From Pachyseris speciosa (Eukaryota; Cnidaria; Anthozoa; Scleractinia; Pachyseridae): a stretch of 64,000 nt of DNA. Where the stretch lies: contig JAEMWC010000076.1 in the NCBI GenBank assembly GCA_016490735.1, forward strand, positions 1,205,001 through 1,269,000, written 5' to 3'. The notes beneath the pieces are model-generated. The model ran no database searches and was not told the origin of the DNA. It saw only the letters and a list, made by a program, of their open reading frames with translations. This document shows, one piece after another, positions 13,301 through 21,501 of this stretch (positions within the stretch are counted from its first letter, which is position 1; each line of letters begins with the position of its first letter). The translations under genes were made by a program, and so were the position numbers.

Positions 13301-15108
13301 CGACACCAATACTTAATTTTGTAGCATAATAGACCTTTTTAGCTTGTAGATTTTGTTTTCCCAATGTAGACCATGTGATCTTCCCAAGGGGATTGGCCTT
13401 TTGTCTTTTCATAAATTATGCGTGCATATGCACGTGAATAAGGCGACATTTCAAAGAAACAGTTCTCTAGGGTAACATCACGTGGTCTAAATTTGGAAAA
13501 CAAAACATACAAGCTAAAAGGGTCTATTTCTAATCCCAGAGTGACGAGTAGAGTGAAGAAATATGATGTGGTAGTGATTATGTATTCTGTTTTAGAATTC
13601 GTCCTTCTGAACTTTATGGACCATTCAGGTAAGTTTCAAAGCTCTCAGTTTCATTAGTGTTATTTTCAGTGTTGAAATTTCCTTAGTACATATTTAATAA
13701 GTTAGTAAATTTAAAAATATCCATACAAAATCATGTTAAACATCTCGAAGAAACAGGTACAGTAATTTCATGTTAGAGCTACATTGCATAGTATGGTAAC
13801 TAGCACCCCAGGGATGTTCTGCTCTGTAGATTTTACTTGAATAATGTAAAAGTTAAGTTCTCAGCTACGTACTAGAACGTCTAAACTGTCTATGCAGCGC
13901 AAAAGAATACCTCATGGTTTTAATGCTTTTAATCAATTCATTAATCAGTCCAAGATTAGACCCACAGTGACATCCACGATTTAAACAATGTTACTGGTTA
14001 CTTAAGTCAAGCTATAAATGCTATGATGTATACAGGTAATCCAGATAAAATGATTCACTTTTCAGAGGATTAAACGAAGTTTATGACATTGTTCCATGGA
14101 CGGTATCAATTCTTCCAGTTGGGCTGCGCAATACGTTTCAAATTATCAGTTCACCTGTGTTTCTCGTGGTGGTTGCAGTTGTCATCTGGTGAGAACCATT
14201 ACAAATCTAATTTGCAGTTCTTTTGCACACTAAATGCATGACGGTGCTTGTATTTCTCTTTAACGTGTTTCATTTGACAGTTGTCATGCAGGAAGCTGAA
14301 AAAAAAAACCGGCACAAAACTACATCTGCGTACTAGTTTGTTTTTTAGCTTTTGATTGCTGGATGGCAATAAACTCAAACGAACAAAACGGCAAGAATGT
14401 AAACAAATATTGACATCCTTTGAAATGCAAGTTGCATGGAAAGTGGAAACACATTTTACTAAATTAATGCGTCTTCCGTTTTAACGTACTTCAATGGACT
14501 TTAAGCAATGAAGGATAACTAAGGTAGATATTGATATTAAAGGTGAGAGCCGAGTGTATAATGAAGGAGGGGGAGGGGAAGGCATTAATTAACTTCTTTT
14601 AAAACTCAAGTTGCGTGGAAAGCTAAAAGTTGATAAGTTTTACAGTTAAATTAATGCTTCGTCTTCTTTTTAAAGTATTTCAATGGACTTTATGCAGGAA
14701 GTATAAGGTAGATACGGTATTGAAATTAAAGGTGGGAGCCGATGTATGGTGGAAGGAGGAGGAGGATCGGAGGAACGTTGCCATCAGTCCGGCAAAGCTT
14801 ATTGCTGATAACTAATTGACTAATCGTCTTTTTACTGCAGCCTTGGGTTATACTTTTTTTACGCCATAGCCAAAGTGTACCGACGAATGATTATTGGCCT
14901 GAGAGAGGAACTCAGTATGGTATGTAAAATTTTGACACAGTATGCAATCCTCAGTTCTATTTTGCAGCCACCTTCAAATGGGCAATTGTCTTAAGCTCAC
15001 TTATCTTATGTTCAACCAATCTTTGGTTTATCTCTGTTGAAGGAATCCAGAGACAAGAAGTACCTGCTCCAAATGTTTACAAGTCACCAGGCTGAAGCCC
15101 AGAGCTAG
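4185..15108 (+). CDS. Tmc: TMC-family (transmembrane channel-like) protein, C-terminal half, interrupted by a LINE
   Basis: TMC proteins are multi-pass membrane proteins; vertebrate TMC1/2 are part of the hair-cell mechanotransduction channel. Exons: 4185-4366, 6063-6141, 7427-7464 plus 9908-9967 (one exon split by a LINE), 10885-10998, 11205-11280, 12074-12204, 13596-13628, 14066-14188, 14841-14919 and 15043-15108. All phases agree and together they give 326 codons and a TAG stop. TMC hallmarks appear in order: a helix ending in RLEDWTPRVRVNVDLAR; TVLLKLASFAVLLVSVYN; the TMC signature starting at Cys-Trp-Glu and continuing into YK, LIWTDFF; NNVLELVYGQSLIW then IGTWYSPFLPLM; the cytosolic YRAGRSNYFF before a helix; and two final helices. 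N-terminal exons should lie upstream, outside or hidden in repeats. The LINE adds an in-frame stop at 7523-7525, so this allele should encode a truncated product. Family assignment is firm; the paralogue is not determined. Confidence 0.9.
4619..5648. mobile_element. candidate TIR element in a TMC intron
   Basis: The ends TTATTAACCCATTG and CAATGGGTTAATAAG are inverted copies, about 1.03 kb apart. A short frame on the + strand (5063-5308) is not recognisable as a transposase. The assignment rests only on the ends. Confidence 0.5.
6063..6141 (+). CDS. Tmc: TMC exon: transmembrane helix
   Basis: Acceptor ATTTTCAG and donor TTG|GTAAGT; phase 2 in, phase 0 out. Encodes a helix of the type KLASFAVLLVSVYN, closely matching the TMC segment just before the CWE signature. 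Confidence 0.88.
6540..7190. repeat. long impure CAT/CAC (ATC/ACC) trinucleotide repeat
   Basis: About 650 bases of interspersed CATCAC, CACCAC and CATCAT triplets in a TMC intron. The long open frames here (His/Thr/Ile-rich on +, Asp/Gly/Met-rich on -) are by-products of the triplet repeat and not genes. Confidence 0.9.
7427..7464 (+). CDS. Tmc: TMC CWE exon, left part (broken by LINE)
   Basis: Acceptor TTTTTTACAACAG, then TGT TGG GAA (Cys-Trp-Glu), the start of the TMC signature. The reading runs to Met-Tyr-Lys and meets the LINE poly(T) at 7463-7470. The last 13 bases (7452-7464, AAATGTACAAGTT) are repeated at 9895-9907. The exon resumes at 9908, and 38 + 60 = 98 bases fits the phases of both neighbours (0 in, 2 out). 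Confidence 0.9.
7465..9894 (-). mobile_element. 5'-truncated non-LTR retrotransposon (LINE) inserted in a TMC exon
   Basis: A roughly 2.43 kb element on the minus strand. Its 3' end is a short poly(A) (poly-T at 7463-7470 on +), and it is flanked by the exact 13-bp duplication AAATGTACAAGTT at 7452-7464 and 9895-9907. Coding starts in the middle of the reverse transcriptase at KGRYIGESIRLI, so the element was 5'-truncated on insertion. RT landmarks follow: FLDFEKAFDS, GVRQGFPLS and the catalytic YADD. The C-terminal region holds GRINIVKTLALSKL and a zinc-knuckle-like YCPFC segment, and ends at the stop near 7872. One single-base frameshift is visible at about 9345; otherwise the frame is open for nearly 2 kb. 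The layout is like the Tx1/L1 group, but the clade is inferred from motifs only. Confidence 0.92.
7872..9893 (-). pseudogene. LINE ORF2 remnant: reverse transcriptase and C-terminal domain
   Basis: This is the coding part of the LINE above. It lacks the endonuclease and N-terminal RT motifs through 5' truncation, and it has a frame change near 9345 between the WLGTWRHK and ILNLQIRN segments. Residues after the RT thumb match the C-terminal region of coral/fish LINE polyproteins (NEGGLGMKDF, then a Cys-rich CPFC-H-C motif and FWAKFQDWY). The element cannot be autonomous in this state. Confidence 0.85.
9908..9967 (+). CDS. Tmc: TMC CWE exon, right part (after LINE)
   Basis: Continues the TMC signature as IWTDFFVAVFVIIAVETPRR and ends at donor AGGAG|GTAGTA in phase 2, matching the next exon. 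No acceptor stands before it; it is the second half of the exon that starts at 7427. Confidence 0.88.
10885..10998 (+). CDS. Tmc: TMC exon: NNVLELVYGQSLIW segment
   Basis: Acceptor TATTTTTTTAG and a weak donor ATG|GTTAAT; phase 2 in and out. Aligns with the conserved TMC stretch N-VL-LIY-Q-LIW that precedes the next helix. Confidence 0.87.
11205..11280 (+). CDS. Tmc: TMC exon: helix IGTWYSPFLPLM
   Basis: Acceptor CTATCTCAG and donor AAG|GTATGA; phase 2 in, phase 0 out. Encodes a TMC helix ending in FYAKK, as family members do. Confidence 0.88.
12074..12204 (+). CDS. Tmc: TMC exon: RAGRSN loop and helix
   Basis: Acceptor TTTGTACAG and donor CA|GTATGT; phase 0 in, phase 2 out. Encodes the conserved basic loop RAGRSNYFF followed by a hydrophobic helix (LLLGTFLLCLAAVAYG). 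Confidence 0.88.
12238..12605. mobile_element. MITE with TTAA target duplication, copy A
   Basis: Flanked by TTAA at 12234-12237 and 12606-12609. The left end AGGGGCTACGTCACG and right end GTGACATTGCCCCT are imperfect inverted repeats. It is homologous end to end to the copy at 23827-24153. A TTAA site with AGGGG ends suggests the piggyBac or Kolobok group. It lies in a TMC intron. Confidence 0.85.
12793..12880. mobile_element. 70-bp hairpin MITE with 9-bp flanking repeat
   Basis: Body 12802-12871 is a nearly perfect palindrome with arms CAACCTTGTTCCCAGGGC... and its complement around a 4-base CCCT loop. It is flanked by TCCATGCAA and TCCGTGCAA (one mismatch), a probable 9-bp target duplication. 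It lies in a TMC intron. Confidence 0.8.
13596..13628 (+). CDS. Tmc: TMC small exon (PSELYGPF)
   Basis: A 33-base exon, acceptor TGTTTTAG and donor AG|GTAAGT, phase 2 in and out. It matches the extracellular PS-x-x-CGPF stretch of TMCs, with Tyr at the usual Cys position. Confidence 0.8.
14066..14188 (+). CDS. Tmc: TMC exon: last-but-one helix
   Basis: Acceptor ACTTTTCAG and donor TG|GTGAGA; phase 2 in and out. Encodes an amphipathic loop, then ISSPVFLVVVAVVIW, the TMC helix that begins with the family's SP motif. Confidence 0.87.
14841..14919 (+). CDS. Tmc: TMC exon: final helix and cytosolic stem
   Basis: Acceptor TTTACTGCAG and donor ATG|GTATGT; phase 2 in, phase 0 out. Encodes the end of a helix (LGLYFFYAIAKVYRR) and a charged tail with REEL. 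Confidence 0.85.
15043..15108 (+). CDS. Tmc: TMC terminal exon
   Basis: Acceptor CTGTTGAAG; 21 codons beginning ESRDKKYLLQMF and a TAG stop. The E-x-x-DK-x-L pattern is usual at the end of the TMC core. The C-terminal tail is short compared with vertebrate TMC1. Confidence 0.82.
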   Translation, partial: ESRDKKYLLQMFTSHQAEAQS

Positions 15109-15335
15109 CAAGGAAAAGAACCTAGCTTGTGACTGTCTAAAATTGCATTAAATTGCAATCTGAATGTTTAGCGAATAGTTTAGTATGAGTCGAAAAAAGC
15201 GACGGTACCTACTACCAAGAAAGGTGCAACAAGGGACATAACTTTTTTTGGGACTTTCTAGCTCGGTGTTGTTTGAAAAAGCCCAGGAGAATTATTGTCA
15301 TTATTTTCTCACAATTTATGACGAGTCATGGTGCA

Positions 15336-15341
15336 AATAAA
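15336..15341 (+). terminator. TMC polyadenylation signal
   Basis: AATAAA about 230 bases after the TMC stop, the first such hexamer on this strand. Confidence 0.6.
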
Positions 15342-15540
15342 TTCAACTTTTCATATCTGGAGGACTGAAGTTTAATTACAACTGTGGTACTGCAGGCCTT
15401 AACAATTCCTTGTAAAGTAATCATTGCATAAGTGGCAGATGCAGTGAAACATTTTCCCATTCATGCAGATAGACGTGCTTTGGTTTTGGTGCTTATTCAA
15501 AGGCTGTATATGCCATCGTGATAGTATACTTTGCTACACA

Positions 15541-15645
15541 GCTATCATCAAGAACAAGTAGCTTTATTTGCATGACCATAACTTTATACAGTATTGCAAA
15601 AGCACGTATCCTAACAAGAACAATGTGATAACGTCATAAGAAGGA
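15541..15645 (-). mobile_element. LINE 3'-end fragment
   Basis: The + strand reads AGCTTTATTTGCATGACC and then a TACAGTATTGCAAAAGCA stretch, matching 28873-28935, which is the 3' tail of the minus-strand LINE there. Only the 3' UTR remains. Confidence 0.6.
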
Positions 15646-16306
15646 AAATACAAATTGAAGATACACCAGTCTGATTTAGATAATATATCGTTCGCTCATT
15701 TATATTCTGTCAGAGCCATACGCTATTGTAATTGAGTTTTTAGGGAAGGACACCTCGATCTCATAGGGGTGATTTAGACGGTGCGAATCTGTTGAATACG
15801 AAAAAGTTAACGACAAGCCTAGCTAAGCCTACACGGCTTGCTTAGATAATTTTCCGTGTTAAAACAAAGTCTTACATACATACATATTAAAATAAGTGGC
15901 AAACAAACGAAAGCTACCTCAAATCCCCATTATGTGTAAATTATACCTGCGACTCGTCGAGCGCGACCCCCGGGGTAGGGCTACTTCCTTATACGGCCTA
16001 TACGGGTTCTTGACGCTGGATATGATTGGTTTTTGGCCCCTCTGCCCTGAACAGGGTATATAATTTCAAGCAAGTTTGCCGTGATCAGTGTACGGCTGCA
16101 AGGCTGTTTAACTGTATTTATTTAGCAGGTCATCAGTCAATATTTGATCATTTTTAGCATTAGATATTAGCGCTGTTGTTTTTAAAATAGACGGTGTTGT
16201 CCTGCACAGGCTAAGTATTTAAGGTTATTTTTGTCCCGCGAAACAGGGTCAGGGTTTCAAAGCCTCAGCGGCACCCCTATACCCAAACATAGTGTAAGCC
16301 CTCCCT

Positions 16307-16322
16307 CCCCCCCCCCCCCCCC
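16307..16322. repeat. poly(C) tract
   Basis: A run of about 16 C residues, prone to length error in sequencing. Confidence 0.9.
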
Positions 16323-16571
16323 TCTGCCAAGGGCGCGTGACATATAAAATGTAATGAGGGTTTGAAACATGTTTTAAAATAACGCTATTGTAATAGTGGT
16401 CTTTTGCAATTAAAGTTGAATGACAAGAGTTGTTTCGAATGTTTTGCGTACGCACGCTACGGACGGTGGACAAAATAACTGTAAGGAAGTCGTAAGAGTC
16501 TAAATTGACCTATAAAATGGTTAATACAATTTGACCCTGTAACCCTTGTTGTATACAGACCTGCCATGTTG

Positions 16572-17957
16572 TCAATCGATATCTACTCGGAGCGTCCCGA
16601 ACTTAGGTCCCAGAATCGGATTTCCGACCATCGTGCAACACCAGTACGTGATTTTAACGATCGGGGAACACGGATCGTCGTAGTTCACGTACCCCGAATA
16701 AATTTCCTGTCGGAGCCAGCTCGTCAAGTGTTGGAAAGCTTCGGGCGTGAAAAACAAGTGCACAACTATAGCAAGGGCGCCTTCGTTTATCGGAGAATTC
16801 TTGGCTTTTAATACTTCTTGTAAAAACAACGATCTGTTTCCAAAACTGCCGAGAAGAATGATCGAGGCTGACCCGTTTCGATGTACGTAGCCGGTTCGGG
16901 AGAATCCTCCTTTTTCCAGAATTCCTTCTTTTCCAAAGAACTGGAACATTACATTGGCCAAGTAGTTATTCATAGGGAAATTCATGCTGCCTGCTTCAAA
17001 TGTTGGTTTGACTGTGGGTGTGGGTTTCTCGTCTCTTTTGAGGTCAGGAGACTTCTCCTCCTGGTCTTCTGTGGCACTTGAGTTCTTAATGAGGTCGACG
17101 ACCGATTTTTGGTAGAAATTAAGCAAAACTGGGAAAAGACATATTTGACTTATTATGATTGGAATATGAACCCGACCTTTAAAATTCAGTTAATTTTAAT
17201 TTGTATATTTATCATGCATTGGTACCTTATTTATTTTTTGAAAACGCCACTTCCAGTGATTCGATCCTTCAAAATGAATGAAATAAAAGGCTGAGTAGCT
17301 AACTTCCCTGCAAGTGTGTTGAAATCATATAATGATTGTATTTCCCCCTTGAATAGTTAGCTTTGTTTGCTTGTGCTAAGTTTACTGAAGGCGTTTTTAG
17401 GTTTTTCTTAAGCTTCCCGTTTCCATTGCAATTAGTTGACGAACAGGGAGAGAATAAATAATTAATAATTATTCCTAAAATTCAAACTTTTTTCTGGGTA
17501 CGAGAAGCGATATAACTCACTTTTGATGTCTGAAACATTGTGTAATCTTTGAAGGTATATTAGTCGATACTTTATAAAGCACTAGATTGGGACTGTAGTA
17601 TTCTCATCGCATTAATGGACAAAAAAGCCTGCTCATCAATATAATGATTCAAATTGCTAACTTCTGTCGCCTTTGGAGAAATGTGAGTAATTATTGTGGC
17701 CTTTGGCTTAGATTAACAGGTTAATTTTCCGGATTTTTTTTCTTAAAAATGATTCACCATTTTAGTGTCGAATGAAGAATATCTCATACACTCAAGCTTG
17801 GGTGGTCTTCAACAAGAGTAATCAAAATATATGCTTGTGAACTCACATTTGAAGACGTTTTCATTAGCATCGTCAGTGGCTCGAACTTCTCTTGAAAACG
17901 ATCTACAGTTGTAATGCCTATAATGAAGACTATTAGCAAAACTGATGCTTTATCCAT
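16572..17957 (-). CDS. predicted secreted protein of unknown family (three exons)
   Basis: Exon 1 is 17957-17847 (37 codons, donor AAT|GTGAGT, phase 0) and starts with a signal peptide (SVLLIVFIIGITTV). Exon 3 is 17128-16572 (acceptor CTTTTCCCAG) and carries 184 codons to a TGA. A joining exon 17569-17521 (49 bases, donor GTGAGT, weak acceptor) fits the phases 0 in and 1 out and gives about 238 residues. The alternative is a 9-base exon 17529-17521, which needs a poor donor in exon 1. The mature part has an acidic/basic linker rich in E, K, D and P, then a hydrophobic-patterned domain of about 115 residues with a CC pair (YWCC) and one upstream Cys (DPCSP). I do not recognise the domain. Exon 1 and exon 3 are well supported; the middle junction is uncertain. 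Confidence 0.6.
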
Positions 17958-18514
17958 TGCAACGATATCTTTCCTAGTAAACAGGGATTTCTGAAGCCAT
18001 TAACATATACTATGTTAGCTCAAAACGACAGACAAGACTGGTTGTCGTGGATACAAACTCTTTGTTGTGAGAATTTTTCCAATAATTTCTTCTTGTTGTG
18101 TACATAAAGAAGGGATTTACTTTATTTGAAACAGTGTTTTGAAGCTTCGTTTAATAACTTTGCGTAGCCTTCCATTCGTAAGAGCGCTGAAACTCAATTA
18201 AAGGGAAACATAAAATACTGATAAGCTAAACAGTACTACAATCTACTTATATAGTGTTCAATAACCTCCGTAACCTTTTAAATGGCTGCAGTTGAGGAGC
18301 AAAACGCGGCCTGCCACGATGAGCTAAGCTACGTGTTGGTCAGTCTAAATTGTAATATTTCTATCCATTTTATTTTAATAAACCTTTATAAACCTTTATG
18401 AAGCAAAACAAACGGGTTATCCCAAGCGGTCAAGATGATTGCAGCAGGAGAATTGATTCATCTTGACCGCTGAAATTAAGTGAGGCCGGGTTATTGACCT
18501 GGAGTGAGGCAGTG

Positions 18515-18690
18515 GGGTATCTAGGGGAGGGATTCAGGGGGTGAGGCCCCCCCCGAGATGCCCGTGACTTTCTAGTATAACTAGTATTCTACAAAAAAAA
18601 AAAGGAAAAAAAAGCTATGCGGTTTATTGGTGTTGAAGTAAAACATGGTGCACCCCCTTTTAAGAAAAATCCTGAATCCGCCCCTGCAAG
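18515..18690. mobile_element. DNA-transposon remnant (GGGGCGGATTCAGGATTT end)
   Basis: Read on the minus strand, 18690 begins GCAGGGGCGGATTCAGGATT and continues into GGGGGTGCACC. The other side has a GGGATTCAGGGGG stretch in loose inverted relation. I infer a decayed non-autonomous element from the inverted similarity. Confidence 0.45.
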
Positions 18691-19205
18691 GGGAATTTGT
18701 GATTTTGTGAGGAGGGCTTGGCACAATGGAGAGAACATATGTACATAGTCGAGGGACAGGTCAATAGGGAGCTTAAGCAACGAGGACACCAACGGCAACG
18801 AGAACGTCACAAAACAATAGGTTTATTGAGCAGAAACAATCGCCCTGCACGTGCGTTTTACATTTTGGTACATTTCTTTGCCGTCCGTTGCAAAACAGCA
18901 ACGTTAAATTACCAAATTTTACGTTTTCTCAAGAACATGAGGAAATGACAGCAAATTTTTCTTTTTTCCTTACTTTGACGTCGTTCTTGGCAATTTAGTC
19001 CTTGGACATTTCGCCAGCATTTGCCAAGTTAAACAAATTGGAATAATCGTGAAACTGAGTTACAAAAACGAGAAGTGATATTTTGAAATGCCGTCGACGA
19101 CGTGCTTGCTTAAGCTTCCTAATAACCTGCTTATCCGCTTGCAGTTGATGACGTTTCTTATACTAAAGCATAAGAATCGTTCTCATGAGTAATTTTTAAT
19201 AGACA

Positions 19206-19346
19206 ATATTCGTACACTCGGTACATAGAACTGGATCTACCATGAAGTGGAGGCTCCTGAGGGGGATACATTTACATATCAAAATATTCCCTCGGAAGAG
19301 CCTCAACTTCACTAGATCCAGTTCAGTACCGAGTATACGAATATTA
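19206..19346. mobile_element. 141-bp foldback hairpin (MITE)
   Basis: Arms AATATTCGTACACTCGGTAC... and its complement run nearly to the centre (about 19276) with few mismatches, including the inner GGATCTACCATGAAGTGGAGG against its inverted partner. Non-coding. Confidence 0.8.
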
Positions 19347-19796
19347 GAGAGATTAAGATACAGGTTTGGCCATCTTACTACAAACGGCAAACCGCGGTTT
19401 GCGGTTAGCGGTTTCACGTTAGCCGTCTGCCCATATTTAGACTTAAGATTCGCGGATGGTTCTAACAACAAATAGCCGGACGCCATGTTTGTTTTCATAT
19501 ATTCGTTCACTTCTGTTTTAGCTGAGAAATCGTCTTCAAAATTACGTTTCTATGAAAAAGAATTCGACAATTAATAAGCGAAAGAGTTCTAAAACGTAGT
19601 ATTTCCTCTCAAACGTGGGATTGTGATGTTTTATGGTGCAAAAAACCTTGCGGTAAATCACTTACCTCTAGAGCGTGGCCTAGCCGTACAAACGTGAACC
19701 TCAAACCGCAAGCCTGACGGCAAAGCACTGGTCACGTGATTTCTTGACGTTCGCGGTTCGCGGGAAATGCCGAAAAGCCTCGATCTTAATCTCTCT
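19346..19796. mobile_element. TIR element adjoining the hairpin
   Basis: The ends AGAGAGATTAAGAT and ATCTTAATCTCTCT are exact 14-base inverted repeats. ATT flanks both sides (19343-19345, 19797-19799), a possible 3-bp duplication. The interior has GCGGTTTGCGGTT-like palindromes. Confidence 0.65.
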
Positions 19797-19944
19797 ATTG
19801 GCTATTAATTTGCAATCACGTATTTCTGCATGGCCTCGGTACCATGAGATTGACACGTGATGACATCTGCTATTAACCATGTTAACTCTTGATGAAAGAT
19901 GTAATTTTTTCTCTAATGTCAGACGCAAACACGGAAAAAAATTC

Positions 19945-20040
19945 CGAGTTCTCCGAACATGGGTTGAACCCGGAGCTAATTGGCTCCTGGTTGACGAGTT
20001 TGGACGCTCCACCACTGAGCTACAGGAGAGTCGTGGCGTC
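19945..20040 (-). ncRNA. tRNA-derived SINE
   Basis: On the minus strand an A box (TGTAGCTCAGTGGTGGAGC, about 20024-20006) is followed at tRNA-like spacing by a B box GGGTTCAACCC (19971-19961). The stems do not pair as a functional tRNA, and an A-rich/T-rich tail follows. It is a SINE head or tRNA pseudogene, not a working tRNA gene. Confidence 0.65.
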
Positions 20041-20189
20041 CTTCATAGGACTTCTATTTCTAAATCCATGCTAGACGTGATACTTTAAGGAACTCTTTAC
20101 TGAGTTATGGCAAGGTAAGAGTCTATATTGTTCTTCTTATCTGGTGGCGACCAAACCAGTTCTGTAGAAATTTCATTGATTGTTGAAAT

Positions 20190-20300
20190 TGTGTGCATCC
20201 ATCCATCCATCTATCCGTGCATCCATTCGTTCGTCCGTCCGTCTGTCCGTCCGTCCTGCCGTCCGTACGCAGTTCGTGCGTCGTCTGTTCGTCTATTCAT
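20190..20300. repeat. (CATC)/(CGTC) tetranucleotide microsatellite
   Basis: Impure CATC, CGTC and CCGT tetranucleotides. The short Ser/Pro/His frames here are repeat translations. Confidence 0.85.
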
Positions 20301-20347
20301 CCTTCTAGTCGTGCTGTCTTGCGTAAAAGACAGTTAAAACCAACAGT

Positions 20348-21487
20348 TCATTTCAACTGTAACGAAACAGTATAGGCTGTCAATCTCACACTGTTGGTCT
20401 GTTCTGTGATGGTTATATGACGTCCCCTACTGAATGTCACAGAGGAGGTGCTCCTCTGAGATGTTGACGAGCCAAGTCTTGACCTGCGCGATGCGTCCCT
20501 GCCGATTGTTCTGATTGAGAGATAAAAAGTATGATACATATTCCTCAATTTCCGGTTACTGAGTGAATATATAAATGGGTTCAGGGCGGAGTTGAGGTAT
20601 CCCAGAATGAGTAGCGCGGAGTTCAATTCTAGTGGAGTGTTAAAATAACATTCTTTGCAAAAGGTGAAAACCAGAGCTGTCATGCTGTATGGAAACCAGC
20701 AAATAAACAATGCGGAGATTATGGAAGCAATCGTCCTTGTAGCTTTGATATTCCTGTGAAAGTTCCCCTGGTCGTGAGGTGTCGGGTGACGGGCAATATG
20801 CGATGGCGAAGAATTGGCAGCCTCGCGTAAGTTTTGGCAGTTTTTCACGTTCTGAGCGATGCGGTAGATCTTGAAATAAATCCAGCTTATAATGAGTAAT
20901 GGTAGAATGAAGTGGAGGATGGTACTCAGGACGGAGTAAGCTGGTGTGATGTTGAAATAACAGTAACCGTCCATAACATGGCGGGGATAATAGCGCCAAC
21001 CCACGATGGGAATTAAAGCAAAAGCGAGGCAGTACAACCATAGGGTAACCACCACAACACGAGAGCATTTCACGGAGAGAAAGTTTGTTTTCCGAAAACG
21101 CCGCAGAGGATCACTGAGAGCCTTGTAGCGGTCAATTGTTAGCACTACCAGATTTAACATGGACGTCGGCACCGTAAAAAGATACGCAGTCGTCCACACT
21201 ATGCAGAGGATTTCGCTGTGTTTCCATGCGCCGTTTAGAAGTAAATTTTCCGCGTCGAATGGCATGGAAAGGCAAGCTGTGAGGAGGTCAGAGCAGGCCA
21301 GTGAGAAGATGAAGGACATTGTCGGCGAGGAACGCAAGCTTTTGTTGAGGCAAATGGCTGAGCAGACTAAAATGTTTCCAAGTAGTGAAATGGTGATGAT
21401 GAGCGAGTAGAACGCCACGCAAGTTATGACAAAAGCTGGGTGCCAACCAATAATAGCTCCTTCTCTAGAGAGCGATGTGTTGTTCAT
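20348..21487 (-). CDS. rhodopsin-like (class A) G protein-coupled receptor, intronless coding exon
   Basis: 379 residues with seven hydrophobic helices at the plasma membrane. Class A fingerprints are all present: N38 in TM1 (LLGN), D67 in TM2 (LACSD), C95 and C176 for the conserved disulphide, D119-R120-Y121 at the end of TM3, W150 in TM4, P196 in TM5, C263-W-F-P266 in TM6 and N303-P-F-I-Y307 in TM7. An Asn-Asn-Thr glycosylation site is at the N-terminus and the tail is Ser/Arg-rich. Counting back from DRY, position 3.32 is Tyr rather than Asp, so a classical amine receptor is unlikely; the ligand is unknown. The ATG lies 14 bases after a good acceptor (TTGTCTCAG, exon from 21501), so a 5' UTR intron is likely. 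Single-exon class A receptors of this type are abundant in anthozoans. Confidence 0.95.
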   Translation of the reverse strand: MNNTSLSREGAIIGWHPAFVITCVAFYSLIITISLLGNILVCSAICLNKSLRSSPTMSFIFSLACSDLLTACLSMPFDAENLLLNGAWKHSEILCIVWTTAYLFTVPTSMLNLVVLTIDRYKALSDPLRRFRKTNFLSVKCSRVVVVTLWLYCLAFALIPIVGWRYYPRHVMDGYCYFNITPAYSVLSTILHFILPLLIISWIYFKIYRIAQNVKNCQNLREAANSSPSHIARHPTPHDQGNFHRNIKATRTIASIISALFICWFPYSMTALVFTFCKECYFNTPLELNSALLILGYLNSALNPFIYSLSNRKLRNMYHTFYLSIRTIGRDASRRSRLGSSTSQRSTSSVTFSRGRHITITEQTNSVRLTAYTVSLQLK

Positions 21488-21501
21488 TTTGTTGTGTTGA
21501 T

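Noticed and set aside
19945..20040. Functional tRNA gene
   Set aside because: A and B boxes are present, but the acceptor and anticodon stems do not pair.
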